DNA of 64,000 nucleotides from Coprinellus micaceus (Eukaryota; Basidiomycota; Agaricomycetes; Agaricales; Psathyrellaceae), in NCBI GenBank assembly GCA_951394405.1, contig OX596337.1, forward strand, positions 3,534,001 through 3,598,000, read 5' to 3'. The notes under the pieces were generated by a model. It ran no database searches. It was not told the origin of the DNA and was given only the letters and a program-made list of their open reading frames with translations. The position numbers and the translations under genes were made by a program. Below, piece after piece: positions 1-10,775 of the stretch. Numbering within the stretch: the first letter of the stretch is position 1; every line of letters starts with the position of its first letter.

Positions 1-864
1 GACCTTGAGAGAGGGCAGGACAAGAGACGCACCTCGAGATTTATCGTCTTCATCGATATGGTTCTATTGAAAGGAAACCCCGGCTCCGAGTCACTCGGAA
101 ATTCTCTGGGTCCCTCACGATCACGACGGAGCCTGAACCAGTTCTCTCTTTCCCACTGCGCTCATCCTCCCACAAGGCGACACCGAGCGATCTCTCTAGG
201 CGCCCACTGCCACTAGGAAGTAGCTTGATTCTTCTTCTGTCGGGGTTTGGCGCGGAGATTCGACGGGGTCCACTCAGCTACTGCCGGCGGTTGTGACGAT
301 CCACCGTGACTGGATAGTAGATGCTCTCGTCAGGAGCGAAGCGTGCTACACGCCCACAGCCCCGATTGGGGGAATTCAACGGTTCTTTCTGGTTCTCCAC
401 CAGAAGGAGGACTTCGCGCTCTTCAAACGTGCCTCTGCGGTGTTCCAGCTCCAAATGCGGCAGGGGCGATGTCAAAGCTCTCAAAAGGAGTGCTCTTTGT
501 TGCGGAACTGGAACGCTCTATTCGACTCCGCCCCAATCCCAGTTCTGCGCCGACATACGTACACCGGGGAATTCCAGGATCTCGCGTTACAGCAGCCCCA
601 CCATCTGCTCCAAGCACCCGAGTCCCAGGTATAGCTCTCTCGCTGGTTCCACGCGTCCGGCGTTCACAGCGATCTTCGTTCACCAGCGCTCGCTTCAGCA
701 CCACGGTGCCGCAGGTCGTGCAGTGGTGTTCTTTGCCCTTTAGGCTGCGGTTGGCCTCCAGAGTCGTCACCGCTAATCGCCGGATCGTCGCCCCCATATT
801 TGTATCGCCTCGACGAAGACAAACGAGCTTGGCCATTGCGGTCGTCGATCCTGACCTTTTAGAG
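1..864. other. 5' region, no confident gene
   Basis: I recognise no gene here. A + strand frame is open from 343 through 881 and runs into the first exon of the RNase III gene, so that protein may begin further upstream, for example at ATG 469. On the - strand a 150-codon frame (423-875) contains one CxxC pair (HHCTTCGT), faintly like a zinc ribbon, but the second pair expected of an Rpr2/Snm1-type protein is not visible. The two readings are mutually exclusive and neither is supported by a domain. Confidence 0.4.
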
Positions 865-2461
865 ATGCCACTCAAGTTGAGGTGAGCGCTTTCTGATCCA
901 ATTTGGTTCCGTACATACCTTTCAGAAGCCCCAGGACGAGAGAATGACGTTGACGCTGTTCATTTTACTGCAATGATGTTCTGAGCCCAGACGACTAACC
1001 CATGCGGATATAGCCCCGACTTTGGACCAAGTTCGTGCAGGCTCCCGCCTCTTCCTGTCATTCGAGACCAGAGAATCGAACAGCAAGTCTTTACACACCG
1101 AAGCGTCGCCCAACGTCTCACCCACATCTTCGAGGACCACCCAGATGATCCCAGCCCGGATAACGAAAAGTGAGCGCTCCATACCCGCTCTGGAATGGGA
1201 GTCGAGTGAGGCGGGCAGATGATTAAGCCCTATGCTGACTTCCATTCTCTCTGCACCTTCTGGATGATGTGTCTAGGTACGAACATCTCGGCGACTCCGT
1301 GCTTGGACTGGTCGTTACCAACATGATGTTCGAGCTGTACCCTGGACTCCGTGTGGGACCGTCGACGAAGATACGCGCCTTGGTCGTGAACAATAGCACC
1401 CTAGCCGACATGTACGTTTTCCAAGCCACATTTTAGTTTTTTCCCTTCTTATCACAGAGCACAAAAAAGCTGATCTATATCTTGCCCCCATCTTTTCCTG
1501 ATTCGAAAAGATCGAAGCGATACAAGCTTCCAGACCGCTTACGGCTGCACCAAGCGCAGGCTCTCACTCTCCGAGCGTCAACCCACATCCAAGGTTAGTC
1601 GTCCTTTACCAATCCCTACTTTCTCTTCACACTCTTTCCTATCACGATGGGTTGCTCCCAGCTTCAATTCTTACACGATCTCACCGTCATTGCACAGCCG
1701 ATGTCTTTGAGGCCTTCGTAGGCGGCCTCTTCCGCGACCAAGGGCTACACGCCGTCCAAGCGTGGCTCCGACCGCTCTTCGAGCCCTTTGCACGCGACGC
1801 CTACCGTATCGTCCTCGCCCAACACACCCTCCCGCCCCTCCCTCCCTCCATCGCGCACTCACCCCACACATCAACCTCCTCGGGCTCGTCCCCCTCCCCG
1901 ACCGACTCGTCGGCATCTTCAAACTCCTCGGGAGGCTCTGCCGCGTCGTCCGTTGCGCCTGCGAGCGGGGGAGTCGTAACATGGGGAGGTCCTCCGAGTA
2001 TCGGGCACTTGGCGCTGTTTAATCAGCTCGTGGCGAAGAGGAATATGAAGCTAGAGTGGGTTTATTCGGATGGGAACGAGCCTGCTGTTATACACCTCCC
2101 TGCGCCCGGTGCAAGCCACGCTTGTGGTCATAGTTCACATGCGTTTGTCGTCGCCGGGGAATCTCAACCCCACGACGTCAACGCGCCTCCCGGCATGCCT
2201 GGCTCCACGCCACAGTGCACGCAATTGAATCAACCCCAGTCGGGGTTAGAGCAGCCTGTGGCGCCGTCCCAAGGGCAGTGGTACGCCGACCCGGGCGTTC
2301 CCTCTGCGCACCTCATCAAGGGCACGCATACGACCCCGGTGTGGTACGCCAAGGCGATTGTGGATGGGCAGTTTTATGGGAGGGGAAGGGGGAATACGAA
2401 GAAGGCGGCGAAGAACGAGGCGGCGAAGGAGGGGTTGGTTAAGTTGGGTGTGGAGGTTTGA
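865..2461 (+). CDS. Ribonuclease III (RNase III domain plus dsRBD)
   Basis: This gene probably encodes a double-strand-specific endoribonuclease acting on rRNA, snRNA or other structured RNA. My splice model has five exons: 865-881, 1014-1169, 1277-1411, 1511-1593 and 1698-2461, about 384 aa, and every join is in frame. The first exon part of the RNase III fold shows QQVFTHRS; the signature loop YEHLGDSV follows near residues 59-66; the distal active-site segment ADVFEAFVGG is near 131-140. The acidic residues expected for Mg2+ catalysis (E and D of EHLGD, D and E of DVFEA) are all present, which argues against the catalytically dead mitochondrial mL44 paralog. A Ser/Pro-rich linker leads to a C-terminal dsRBD with GRGRGNTKKAAKNEAA. 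The start is uncertain: ATG 865 is the shortest choice, while the frame is open upstream to 343, where an Arg/Ser/Phe-rich stretch could be a mitochondrial presequence. Confidence 0.85.
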
Positions 2462-4537
2462 GGATGGTTTGCTCTGGTGGGGAGGGAGGGGGAGGAGAGA
2501 AAGAGGAGAAAGAAAGAAGAGAGAGAGAAAGGAGAGAGAGAAGAAGAAGAGAAAGAAGAAGAGAAAGAAGAGGGGGGAAGAATCGATCTCTTGCGGTCCA
2601 TTTTCTTGGTTTGTCGTTATATCTAACATCCGCGTTCTCTTGTTATATTGCTATCGAAACTTCTTACACGCTGATACCATGCTACACGCTCTCTCCAAAC
2701 TCGGGCTAGGCTCTTGACTGGTTCATAGTATCCGCCTGACCCTTCGTCTTTGCCTTGTCGTGGGGCTAAGGGCGGGGGTCAGATGCGCGAGTGCTATTAT
2801 TCCGTAGTCTGGACTTGCCTAGCTTTGGTGTGGAGATGGTGTGTATATTTATTTGATTCGTGTTATCTATGCTGTCTATGTTCGTACTACCGCTGCGCTT
2901 TCCGCGTTTTTGCTTTCGGAGGCTCTGTGTATCGCTCTACATAATGTCTGTTGTTCATTCAAAGCTCAATGAATTGTTTGTGTGTACCAAGTCTCCTCCT
3001 CTTTGGCCTTACGTTCTAGGGACCTGGATCTCACCTGGCCTTAACGAATCCACCCTACCGCTCCTACGCCCACCCCAACTGGCCACTTCTGGCCCGACAC
3101 CATCGCGCTGACGGAAGGCGTATTGTCTACAAATAACGTTACTTTTCAGGCTCTGTGATTCCTGGCTTCCGAGTCCTTATGCTTACTTACACACTCCGTT
3201 GATAGTCTACGGTCTACGGGACAATCTCTCCTCAATCTAGAGAAGGATAACGAGAAGGTAGCGTTACCTTCTGGGGTGTGGGGGCCTCGTTCCACTGATC
3301 CTTGGAGTGTGACGAGGGGTTGGGGTCGTAATAATGATCCTTTGCAGGGCGCTGGGGGCGACTCCCCGAGGTCCATTGTCGATTGACCCAAGTTCTACTT
3401 CTCCTTCTATGAATTCTATTTCTACTTCTACGAATTCTTCTTCTTCTTTCTCCAAGTTCAACTTAGCATTACCTACTTCGTACTTCTTACTTCTTATTTC
3501 CCCCGAACATCGACATCTTCCTCGTCCTCCTTCTCCACATTTCCCATAGACGACCCCCTCGGTGGACGTACCGCGTCATGTACTATGACAAGGACCAATA
3601 GAACATGTCTCCGTCCGCAGCGCTTTGCTATTGGAAGGGGGGCCCGAGGCCGTTCACTAACACTTCTCATGTTCATACGCATGCCGCTTTGACTTCCCAA
3701 CGGACCCGCTCGTGGCGGCCGCAGGAGCTACTTCGAAGTCGAAGTCGGAAGTCGACGCGGGTGCATAGACACTCAGTTTACTTCGGTCGGTTGAGCGGAA
3801 AGTAAGAGTAGAAGAAGGTAGGGCGGGTGCGGCGGCCGCGGGTCCACTGTGTATGGGCCCTGCGGCCTCCTGCGGCAGCGGATACAGACCCTCGGGGTCG
3901 GTGGACGTGCGTGCCCGAGGTCGATGGGGTTCGACGGTTAGTGCCTGGTAGCGCGGGTTAGGATAGGACGTAGGGTGTAGCATTTCGCTATTTCCATACG
4001 TGCTGGAGAGTGGGGTTGTATGTGTGTGTGTACCTGTGGGCACGCTGTACCTGACTTTGTAGACGGACGCGACGTGGTGTATGTGTTTCTGATATATCTA
4101 TTAGCTATAGAAAAAAAGTGGGAAGGGGGTAACGAAAAAACAACAGCCTGAGGGCGGTAAGCAGTGTAAGTAAAATGGGGTGGTATGGTAAGGTATTGTT
4201 TGTGGGTGGTGTGTGCGGACGGGTAGGTATGGGTGTTGGTGTGGGTGTTTAGTGTCAGGGTTAGGGGAAGGGGAAGGGGAGAGGGAAACGAAGCAAGTGA
4301 ATGCCTCGTGCCGTATGCGGGTGTGCGGTGGGTGGAGGTGAGTGTGAACCCAACGGAGATATAGGGTAAATCGTTCTCCCGGGGAGAACTGTCCTGTTTC
4401 GGGGTCTAGAGGGGAGGTGCTTTGCGTGTGTGGGTGGGAGGCCTTCCAGGTAAGGATAGGGTCAAGTAGAAGAGAGAAAGGCCGAGGAGAGAGGAAGAGG
4501 AGAGAGGCGAAGGGAAGGGGGAGAGGGAAAGAGAGGC
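2462..4537. other. Intergenic region between convergent RNase III and cytochrome b5 genes
   Basis: About 2 kb separates the RNase III stop (+) from the cytochrome b5 stop (-). It begins with a strongly strand-asymmetric purine tract (about 2471-2576, nearly all A and G). Further along there are only short low-complexity frames and GT-rich runs (for example near 4020). No protein domain or RNA gene was recognised. Most of the region is probably the two 3' UTRs plus spacer. Confidence 0.5.
2471..2576 (+). repeat. Polypurine (GA-rich) low-complexity tract
   Basis: A run of about 105 nt is almost entirely A and G, with repeated GAGA and GAAGAA units, just downstream of the RNase III stop codon. 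It would lie in the 3' UTR of that gene. Such homopurine stretches can adopt triplex structure and are often polymorphic in length, but no function is shown here. Confidence 0.7.
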
Positions 4538-5648
4538 TCAGAAAGCACCCGTGGAGTAGAATCTCCACCCGAAGTAGGCGCCGAGTAGGCCGAGGGGGAC
4601 GAAGTACATCAGACTGTTCGTTGTTCATTCGTCGTTTGCGGTTCGGAGCCGGGGTTGGTGTGGTGAGGAGCGTGGTGTAGCGGTTTGAGGTTCGTGTTGG
4701 AGGGAAGGCGAATTGGTTGGTCGAAAGCAAAATAAGAAGGGGGGGACGTGAGTTAGTAAGAACCCTACAAAAATAGAGAAGCGAGAGAAGGAGGGAGACA
4801 AGAACGCACTTTGACCCTTGCTCGACGGCGCCGGATACGCGGTTGGCTTGTGCGGCTGCGGCTCCGGATTTCAGTTTGAGGTCCTGTTGGGGTGTTGCGG
4901 TGTGTGTTGCGGTTGGGGAGGAGTTTGGGGTTTGTTGCGGGGTGTGTGGGAGGGTGAGAAGGGAAGGCGGAGGCGAGCGAAGGGAGCGAAGGGGAGAAGG
5001 AAGGAGGGAGAGAAAGAAAGTGTGAGTAAAGCAAGAGCGAAGGGAAGGGGGAGACGTACGCTGTTCTGCTCAAAGTCGCCGACGAGCATGTCGGGGAGGA
5101 GCGCGCGGGCTTCGTCGGAGTGTCCGACATCTTCGAAGGCTTCTGTTGCGTCTTGGCCTGTTTTGGTGTGAGTTTGGGGTTTTTCGGAGTTACGAGAGAG
5201 AGGAGCGGAAGGGCGTTGGGGGTACGAAGGGGAGAGTGGGAATGCCAAGTGAAATTGGTGAGGACGGGGTTTGGGGAATGGGGGAGGAGGGCACGTACCA
5301 GCCTCCGCGAGGATCACCTCGTCACCGCCGGGATGCTACATGTACCGAAAACACGAAATTGTCGTCAGATTCTGCGTGGTCGTGTGGGTTTGGAGAGGGG
5401 AAACGAACCTCGTCGAGGAACTTGCTGACGTTGTAGACTGTAATATAGAAAATTAACGTTAGTTTGAGATTTTGGTGACGGGCGGTATGAATGGGTGATT
5501 GGGTTGCGTCGCCACGGAAAGTGGTATGTACGAGGCGGGAAGTGACATGACACGTACCCTTGCCGTGGATAAGGATGTAGAAGCTGTCGCGAGACTTGTG
5601 TGCGCGGAGCTCTTCGAGGGTGACGATCTTGGGTGCGGCGGCGGACAT
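4538..5648 (-). CDS. Cytochrome b5, tail-anchored
   Basis: This is a small heme electron carrier, expected on the ER membrane, donating electrons to desaturases, hydroxylases and P450s. I model six exons read right to left: 5558-5648, 5409-5437, 5299-5335, 5060-5157, 4810-4883 and 4538-4613, giving 134 aa with all joins in phase. The start MSAAAPKIVTLEELRAHKS is typical of the family. Both axial heme ligands are visible: His in DEHPGGDEV and His in VGHSDEAR. The last exon encodes a single hydrophobic helix (MYFVPLGLLGAYFGW) followed by RFYSTGAF, the expected tail anchor. Exons 2 and 3 are only 29 and 37 nt long, so automated gene callers could miss them. The 5' end faces the 6352 gene across about 700 bp. 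Confidence 0.93.
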
Positions 5649-6351
5649 TATTGTTCCTTGCGTTTCCTGCGGATGAGGGGAAGGTGAGGGGAGTGGGAGG
5701 AGAAGGTGGGTGTGGTGGTGAGTGTTCTGAGCGAAGACGCGGAGGTAGTATTGAAAGAGGGAATATCAGCCAATGGCTCGATTTCTATTCGTTCAAATTT
5801 CACGGATTTCCCACGTGAGTAGGGTGGGTACTCTGCGCGGAGTACGATGAGAGGGACCATGGGAAGGGTACTCGGTGTTGAGGCTGCGGTGGGTCTGGTG
5901 CAGTCGAGTCGAGGCGAGAGAGGCGGGTGGGTTTGAATCAAGGGAACAAGATATGATATTTTTTTCGTAATGATACAGAGATACATAAATACATCGACGG
6001 AGAGAAGGGTGTACACCCGGTTTAGTACTCGAATGACCATAGGAATCGCAACAGAGAAAATTGCTGGACATTCAAGCGTGGACCAGAGGCTTTGTGTTGC
6101 TCTTCCAAGCCCACAGTGTGGAAGCGAACGGACTGAGGACCACTGCTTCCAGGCATTGGGGCTTGGTTCTATTGAATAGTCAGTTATCACACAGAGGGAA
6201 TACAAGAAAAAGAGATGAATTGAAAGGCAAGCCACGCCGCCCCCAAAAAAACACGCGTCGGGTTTATATACTGGCTGACTGTGCCAAACAAGACCAAAGG
6301 GTGCAGTCATCGTGATTCGCGGTTGCTTTTGGGTCTTTGTAACTGGCCGCC
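5649..6351. promoter_or_regulatory. Shared divergent promoter region
   Basis: This 703-bp interval separates the cytochrome b5 start (-) from the start of the small membrane protein gene (+), so it must contain both promoters. I see no coding potential beyond short shadows and no convincing TATA or CCAAT element at a diagnostic position. Confidence 0.45.
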
Positions 6352-6800
6352 ATGGACCGCGACACTCAAGACATCCTCGGCCAGCCCACCCTCCCCCGAA
6401 TGGAAGGCTTCGACCACCCCTCCTCCTCCTTCTCCCCCCTCAGGGCCCTCCTCACCCTCATCGTCCTCGGGGGCCTCTGGGCCGCCGCCCTCTCCCTCCG
6501 CCGGATGTACCAAGAAAACCGTGAAAAGTCGCTCAAGCTGTCCGTCTTTTCCTTTCTATCTATCTATAACTAGGATTGAGGTGTGTTTAAAGGGCTACGC
6601 GACGCCGACTCGGAATTCCAGATACGGACCGAAGACCCTTCAACGTCGCCTACGCAGCCGCCGTGCTCGCAAAGGAGGACCGCGAAAAGAACGAACGGTC
6701 CAAGCCACGCCGTCACGTCCCCGAACGTCCCCAACAACCTACCCCCCAGGCCGACTCACAGACCCTCAGGAACCGTTCAGGTCCGTCCCTCTTTTTATAG
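6352..6800 (+). CDS. Small single-span membrane protein, unrecognised family
   Basis: I do not recognise the family. The model has two exons, 6352-6539 and 6593-6800, giving about 131 aa. The N-terminus (MDRDTQDILGQPTLPRM) is followed by one hydrophobic helix near residues 31-49 (ALLTLIVLGGLWAAALSL), then a positively charged stretch and a conserved-looking segment RRPFNVAYAAAVLAKEDREK, ending in a Pro/Arg-rich tail. The splice site is uncertain: a donor at 6521 with acceptor 6621 also keeps the frame. A donor at 6781 joined to acceptor 6850 would fuse this frame to the nucleoporin that starts at 6874. I treat them as separate genes because a stop follows at 6798-6800 and the nucleoporin has its own ATG. 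Confidence 0.5.
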
Positions 6801-6873
6801 CCCCCCACCCCTCCCGAAAATCTCGTTTACTCACTTCACACCTTTCACAGATCGATACCGAAGCGCGACGACC

Positions 6874-9800
6874 ATGCCCTTCCCCGGCGCATACACCTCC
6901 TCCTCCTACAGCTCTTTCGGAAGCCCGAGCCACCAAGTGTACGTTCCCGCTATTTCTATTTCCGCAGTCCTCTCTGAGTCAATTATAATATGCACAGGCC
7001 CCAGGAACCTCAGACCAATGGCCACCAGCCCGGTACGAGCCGCCACGCGGCACGGAGGATCGTCGACCTTAGCTCCGAGGTCGAGCCTAGAAAACGAGGC
7101 CACGACGATTCCGACTTGGATCTCCTCTCCGACCCCGAGGCGAGTCGCAAGTCGCGTCGGCTTGGGGGTGACGATGACGATGAACTCATGGACGAGGATG
7201 ACGATGTGAGCGATGTCCCTGAGGAGGCCGAGTGGGATGACTATGAGACCGCGCTGAGCCACCAGCGACCTATGAAACGCGGGCTGCTGGGCGATGCGGG
7301 GGAGCAGGGGAGGGATAAGCGGGCGAGGAAGGTGTCGTTGGTCCCGGAGGATATGGAGGTTGATGTGGATGCGGAGGAGGGGCAGGACGAGCTGCGCGAT
7401 TTGCGCTCGCCGGTTCGTGGCAAGAAGCGAGACCGTGCAGAGGCGGGGAGTACGTTTGGGGGCGACGATGATGATGATGATGGGAGTGTGGCGGAGGATG
7501 AGCGGGTAAGGAGGAGTAGAAGGAAGAGGAGGACGGTGTGGAAGAGGAAGTCGGATGGGGGGATTGGGAGCCGGAAGAGGGATAGGGATATGGACGTTGA
7601 TGATGACCTTGATAGCTCTGGGGGACCTGATGCGTCGAGTCAGAGGAAGCATAAGAAGGGCAAGCGACATTCGAGGGCGAATGGGGACGATATCTCGGTT
7701 AACGATTCGATCACTTCGTCTGCGTCCAAGAGCCGTCGGGGCAGGAAATCAGGCGAGGAGTGGGAGAGCAACGGTGTGCGGTACAAGTTGGGCCCTGATG
7801 GGGAACGGTTACAGCAAGCCCTGGTCAAGAGGGCAAGGCACAAGTTCGTCATGGTACGCATACATCCTTCCTTCCATCTCATCCATAAACTTACGGGGAC
7901 ACAGCCCAAAGACTCTGAACACCCCGACAAGGACGAGAACCTCGAAGTCTTCGTCGAGACCTGGCTCACCGACGCAGAGTATACAAAGGCAAAGGACCAA
8001 AAGCTACTCGCATGGCAAGATACACCCAAGAAACCCGACCTGCCTGAGAACCTTTCACTCAAAATACCTCCTTCCAACGGCACCACCACCGCGACGAAAC
8101 CCTCTGCGCATGTAGGCAAAAATCTTCTCTGGACGTCCGCGGCCACCGTCACCCCGGGCGCGTCCCCCGCATCCATCTCCCCGCTCGACAGTCCCTCGCT
8201 AAGAGGCTCGGGCCTCCGTACCCCCGGGCGCGGACGTTACTCCCTCGGCATGAACCCATTCGAGAAGCAGCCCGACATCTCTACGAAGCGCATCGTCTCT
8301 GCGTCCATCATGAACGGGTCCCTCTCGGGTAGCGTCACCCCCGTGGGGAACGGCACCGCCCCAGGGGGAGGAGGAGGAGCAGGGGGAGCAGGGGGGAGGG
8401 GCGGCCTGACGGACAGCACGAACGTGGTGATTGCGCGGCCGCGGACGTTGAGCAAGTGGGAGAGGCAGGAGTTGGAGGCGGAGGCGATTATGCGGTTGAG
8501 GGCTGCGAGGCAGGCGGAGCTTGATGCGGCTGCGAGGGAGAGGGCGGAGAAGGAGGGGAGGGAGAGGGAGGTGCGGGAGAGGGTGGAGAGGGAACGGCAG
8601 GAAAGAGAAAGACAGGAGAGGGAGAGGCAGGAGAGAGCGGAGAGGGAGAGGCAGGAGAGAGAGAGGAGGGAGAGGGAGGAGAGGGAGAGGAGGGAGAGGG
8701 AGGCGGCTCATCAGCAGCAGCAGCAACAGGCGCAACAGCAGGCTCAGGCTCAGGCGGTGGTTGTGCCGAAGATTACGGTTACGACGCCGAGTACGGAGGG
8801 TATCAAGCCGACGGGTGCTGGTGGGTTTAGCTTTGCCCCGCCTCCAGCTGCTGCTCCTGCACCCGCTGGGACGGTGGAGAAGAAGGTCCCGACGGGTGCG
8901 GCGCTGGCTTCTACGTTCTTCGGTCCCCCGTCTACCTCCTCCTCGTCTACCCCAGCTGCTTCGACGACCAACGCTGGTTCGTCTATCTTCGGCCCTCCGA
9001 AAACTGAAGGCGTCGCGGCGGGTGGTGGCGGGTTCTCGTTCCCCAAGCCCACTGCACCTTCAACGACTGCCCCGGCTGCTGCTGGTGGGTTCTCGTTTGG
9101 AGTCCCTGCAAAGCCTGAAGAGAAGAAACCGGAACCTCCCAAACCGAGTGGGTTCGCGTTCCCCAGTACCTCTTCGTCGTCGTCAACGGCCGGTGGGGCG
9201 TTTGGCCCCGCTGCTACGACGTCTTCAGGGATTCAGACTGGGGCGACGGCGAAACCGAAGTTCGATTTTGGGGTTGGGGGGTCGAAGTCGGTAGGGGATG
9301 AGGGTAAGCCTGCGGGAGGGTTCAATGCGTTTAGTAAACCTGCGGGTGATGCGCCTGTGGGTGGTGGCGGGATTAAGTTTAGTTTTAGCGGGAATCCTTC
9401 GACTGGGACGACGACGACAACGAATGGGGCGGCTGGGACTTCGGCGTTTGGTCAGACGAATGGGACGGCTGGGTCGGTGTTTGGGCAGACGAATAAGCCG
9501 TCGGTGTTTGGACAGCCTTCGGGTGCATCGGCTTTGGGTGGGGCTCTTGGCGGTTCTTCTCAGACTGGGAATGCGGGAAGTGCGTTTGCGTTCGGAGGGG
9601 ATAAGGAGAAGGGGAAGGCTCCTGTGGCAGGGACGGGGACGAGTGGGTTTGGAACGTTTGGTGCGCCTACGAGTCTTGCGTCTGTGCCCTCGTCTAGGGG
9701 AAATGTGTTTGGGGGTGGGGTGAAGACGGAGTCGGTGTTTGGAGGGGCGGGTGGAGGTGGGGAGTCTTCGGGGAAGTCGACGTTCTCGTTTGCACCAGCA

Positions 9801-10091
9801 ACTACGACAACACCGAAGGCGCCTCCGACGTTTGGGGGGTTTAATACACAGCCGAATGGGGCTGGGACGACGGGGACGACGACGACGCCTGGGGGTGCAC
9901 CTCCTGCTACTGGGTTTAGCTTTAACTTCGCTGGTGGTGCTGGTGGTGCGGGGGCGGGGGTGCCGAAGCCTGCGCCAGCGGCTGGTGCGTTTTCGTTTGG
10001 GGCGCCTGCGGGTGGTGCGAATGCGTTTGGGGGGACGGGGACGACGACGCCGGCGGGGGCGCCTGGGTTTTCGTTTGGGGGGAAGAAGTAG
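6874..10091 (+). CDS. FG-repeat nucleoporin
   Basis: This gene encodes a nuclear pore protein expected to line the transport channel and bind karyopherins. Exons 6874-6938, 6998-7853 and 7905-10091 give 1035 aa; the second intron is 51 nt, stop-free and in frame. The N-terminal 280 residues are highly charged, with Asp runs and basic clusters that could be nuclear localisation signals. A conserved block at about 281-330 ([13 protein letters not shown], then [16 protein letters not shown]) looks like the Nup1/Nup60-type basket region of fungi. An Arg/Glu-rich segment at about 486-576 is probably a long helix or coiled coil, followed by a Gln run. The C-terminal 420 residues carry many FSF, FGxP, FGQ and FGG repeats and end in FSFGGKK. 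The FG part is open in several other frames because of its skewed composition; those are shadows. Confidence 0.88.
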
Positions 10092-10775
10092 GAAGAGGGG
10101 GATGGGGCGGATGGACTTTTTTGTGTCATGTCACCGTTCGTCGTATAATTGACGGTTTTTCTTCTTTACCTCTTTCCTTTTTACTTGCTCTTTCTTTTTT
10201 TTCTTTTTTCGTATTCCCCTTTCTTACTTTTTCCTTTTTGCCGAGGCCGTGTACATTGGTTTTTAGGATACGTTTTAGGATACGTACAGTACCCCCACAC
10301 GCGCACGCACACACGCACACATGCTGATATTTTTTTGTATGTTGTTCATTCACTCTAGATCCTACTAGTGGTTCTCGTGGGCGCTTGAGCGCCTGCTCGT
10401 TCACTCCGTCTGTTAAGATCTTTCTTGGATCTGGATTCTGGAAGAATGTTGGGTAGAGCAAGCAACTGTTATTTCCTCGTACCCCCTTTCTGACACTTTG
10501 TTTTAGTAGACCACATACTTCTGCCTCTAGTGGTTCGTCTTGCGCCCACCGGAATCTGCCGTAGAGCTTGGGGAGTCCGGGGGTAAACAAAGCCCAACAG
10601 GTGGCGCCGCATGAGGCGCAACGTTTGGCACCCAACGTTCACCAGCACCACTGAGTTCGTCTACGAGGCCCAGATCTCACAAGCCCACAAACCTAGGTCC
10701 GTGCTTTGCCGCCTCTGATTCTGTGCTACCGAGGAAGTGTGTTGCTGACTTCTTCCCAGGTTGACTTTCCTCGTC
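10092..10775 (+). promoter_or_regulatory. Intergenic/upstream region of first F-box gene
   Basis: The interval holds a pyrimidine-rich stretch (about 10160-10240), a short CACACG-type run near 10300, then a segment that resembles the region upstream of the next F-box gene. Both contain CGGAATCT followed about 30 nt later by GTAAACAAAGCC (here 10583-10594). An acceptor-like CCCAG lies just before the ATG at 10776, suggesting a 5' UTR intron. Confidence 0.4.
10583..10594 (+). promoter_or_regulatory. Forkhead-like motif GTAAACAAA in duplicated F-box promoter
   Basis: GTAAACAAAGCC occurs about 185 bp upstream of the F-box start at 10776 and again at the equivalent place (12792-12803) upstream of the tandem copy. 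GTAAACAAA fits the forkhead consensus RYAAAYA. It may simply be retained from the duplication. Confidence 0.35.

Noticed and set aside
423..875. Minus-strand frame with one CxxC pair as an RNase P Rpr2/Snm1 subunit
   Set aside because: Only one cysteine pair is visible, the rest does not match the family, and the strand conflicts with the RNase III first exon.
8199..10152. Several long frames opposite and out of phase with the nucleoporin
   Set aside because: They come from the repetitive, stop-poor FG and Arg/Glu coding sequence and contain no domain.
10761..10775. Upstream TTG as start of the first F-box protein
   Set aside because: It lies directly behind an acceptor-like CCCAGG, and ATG 10776 gives the start shared with its paralog.
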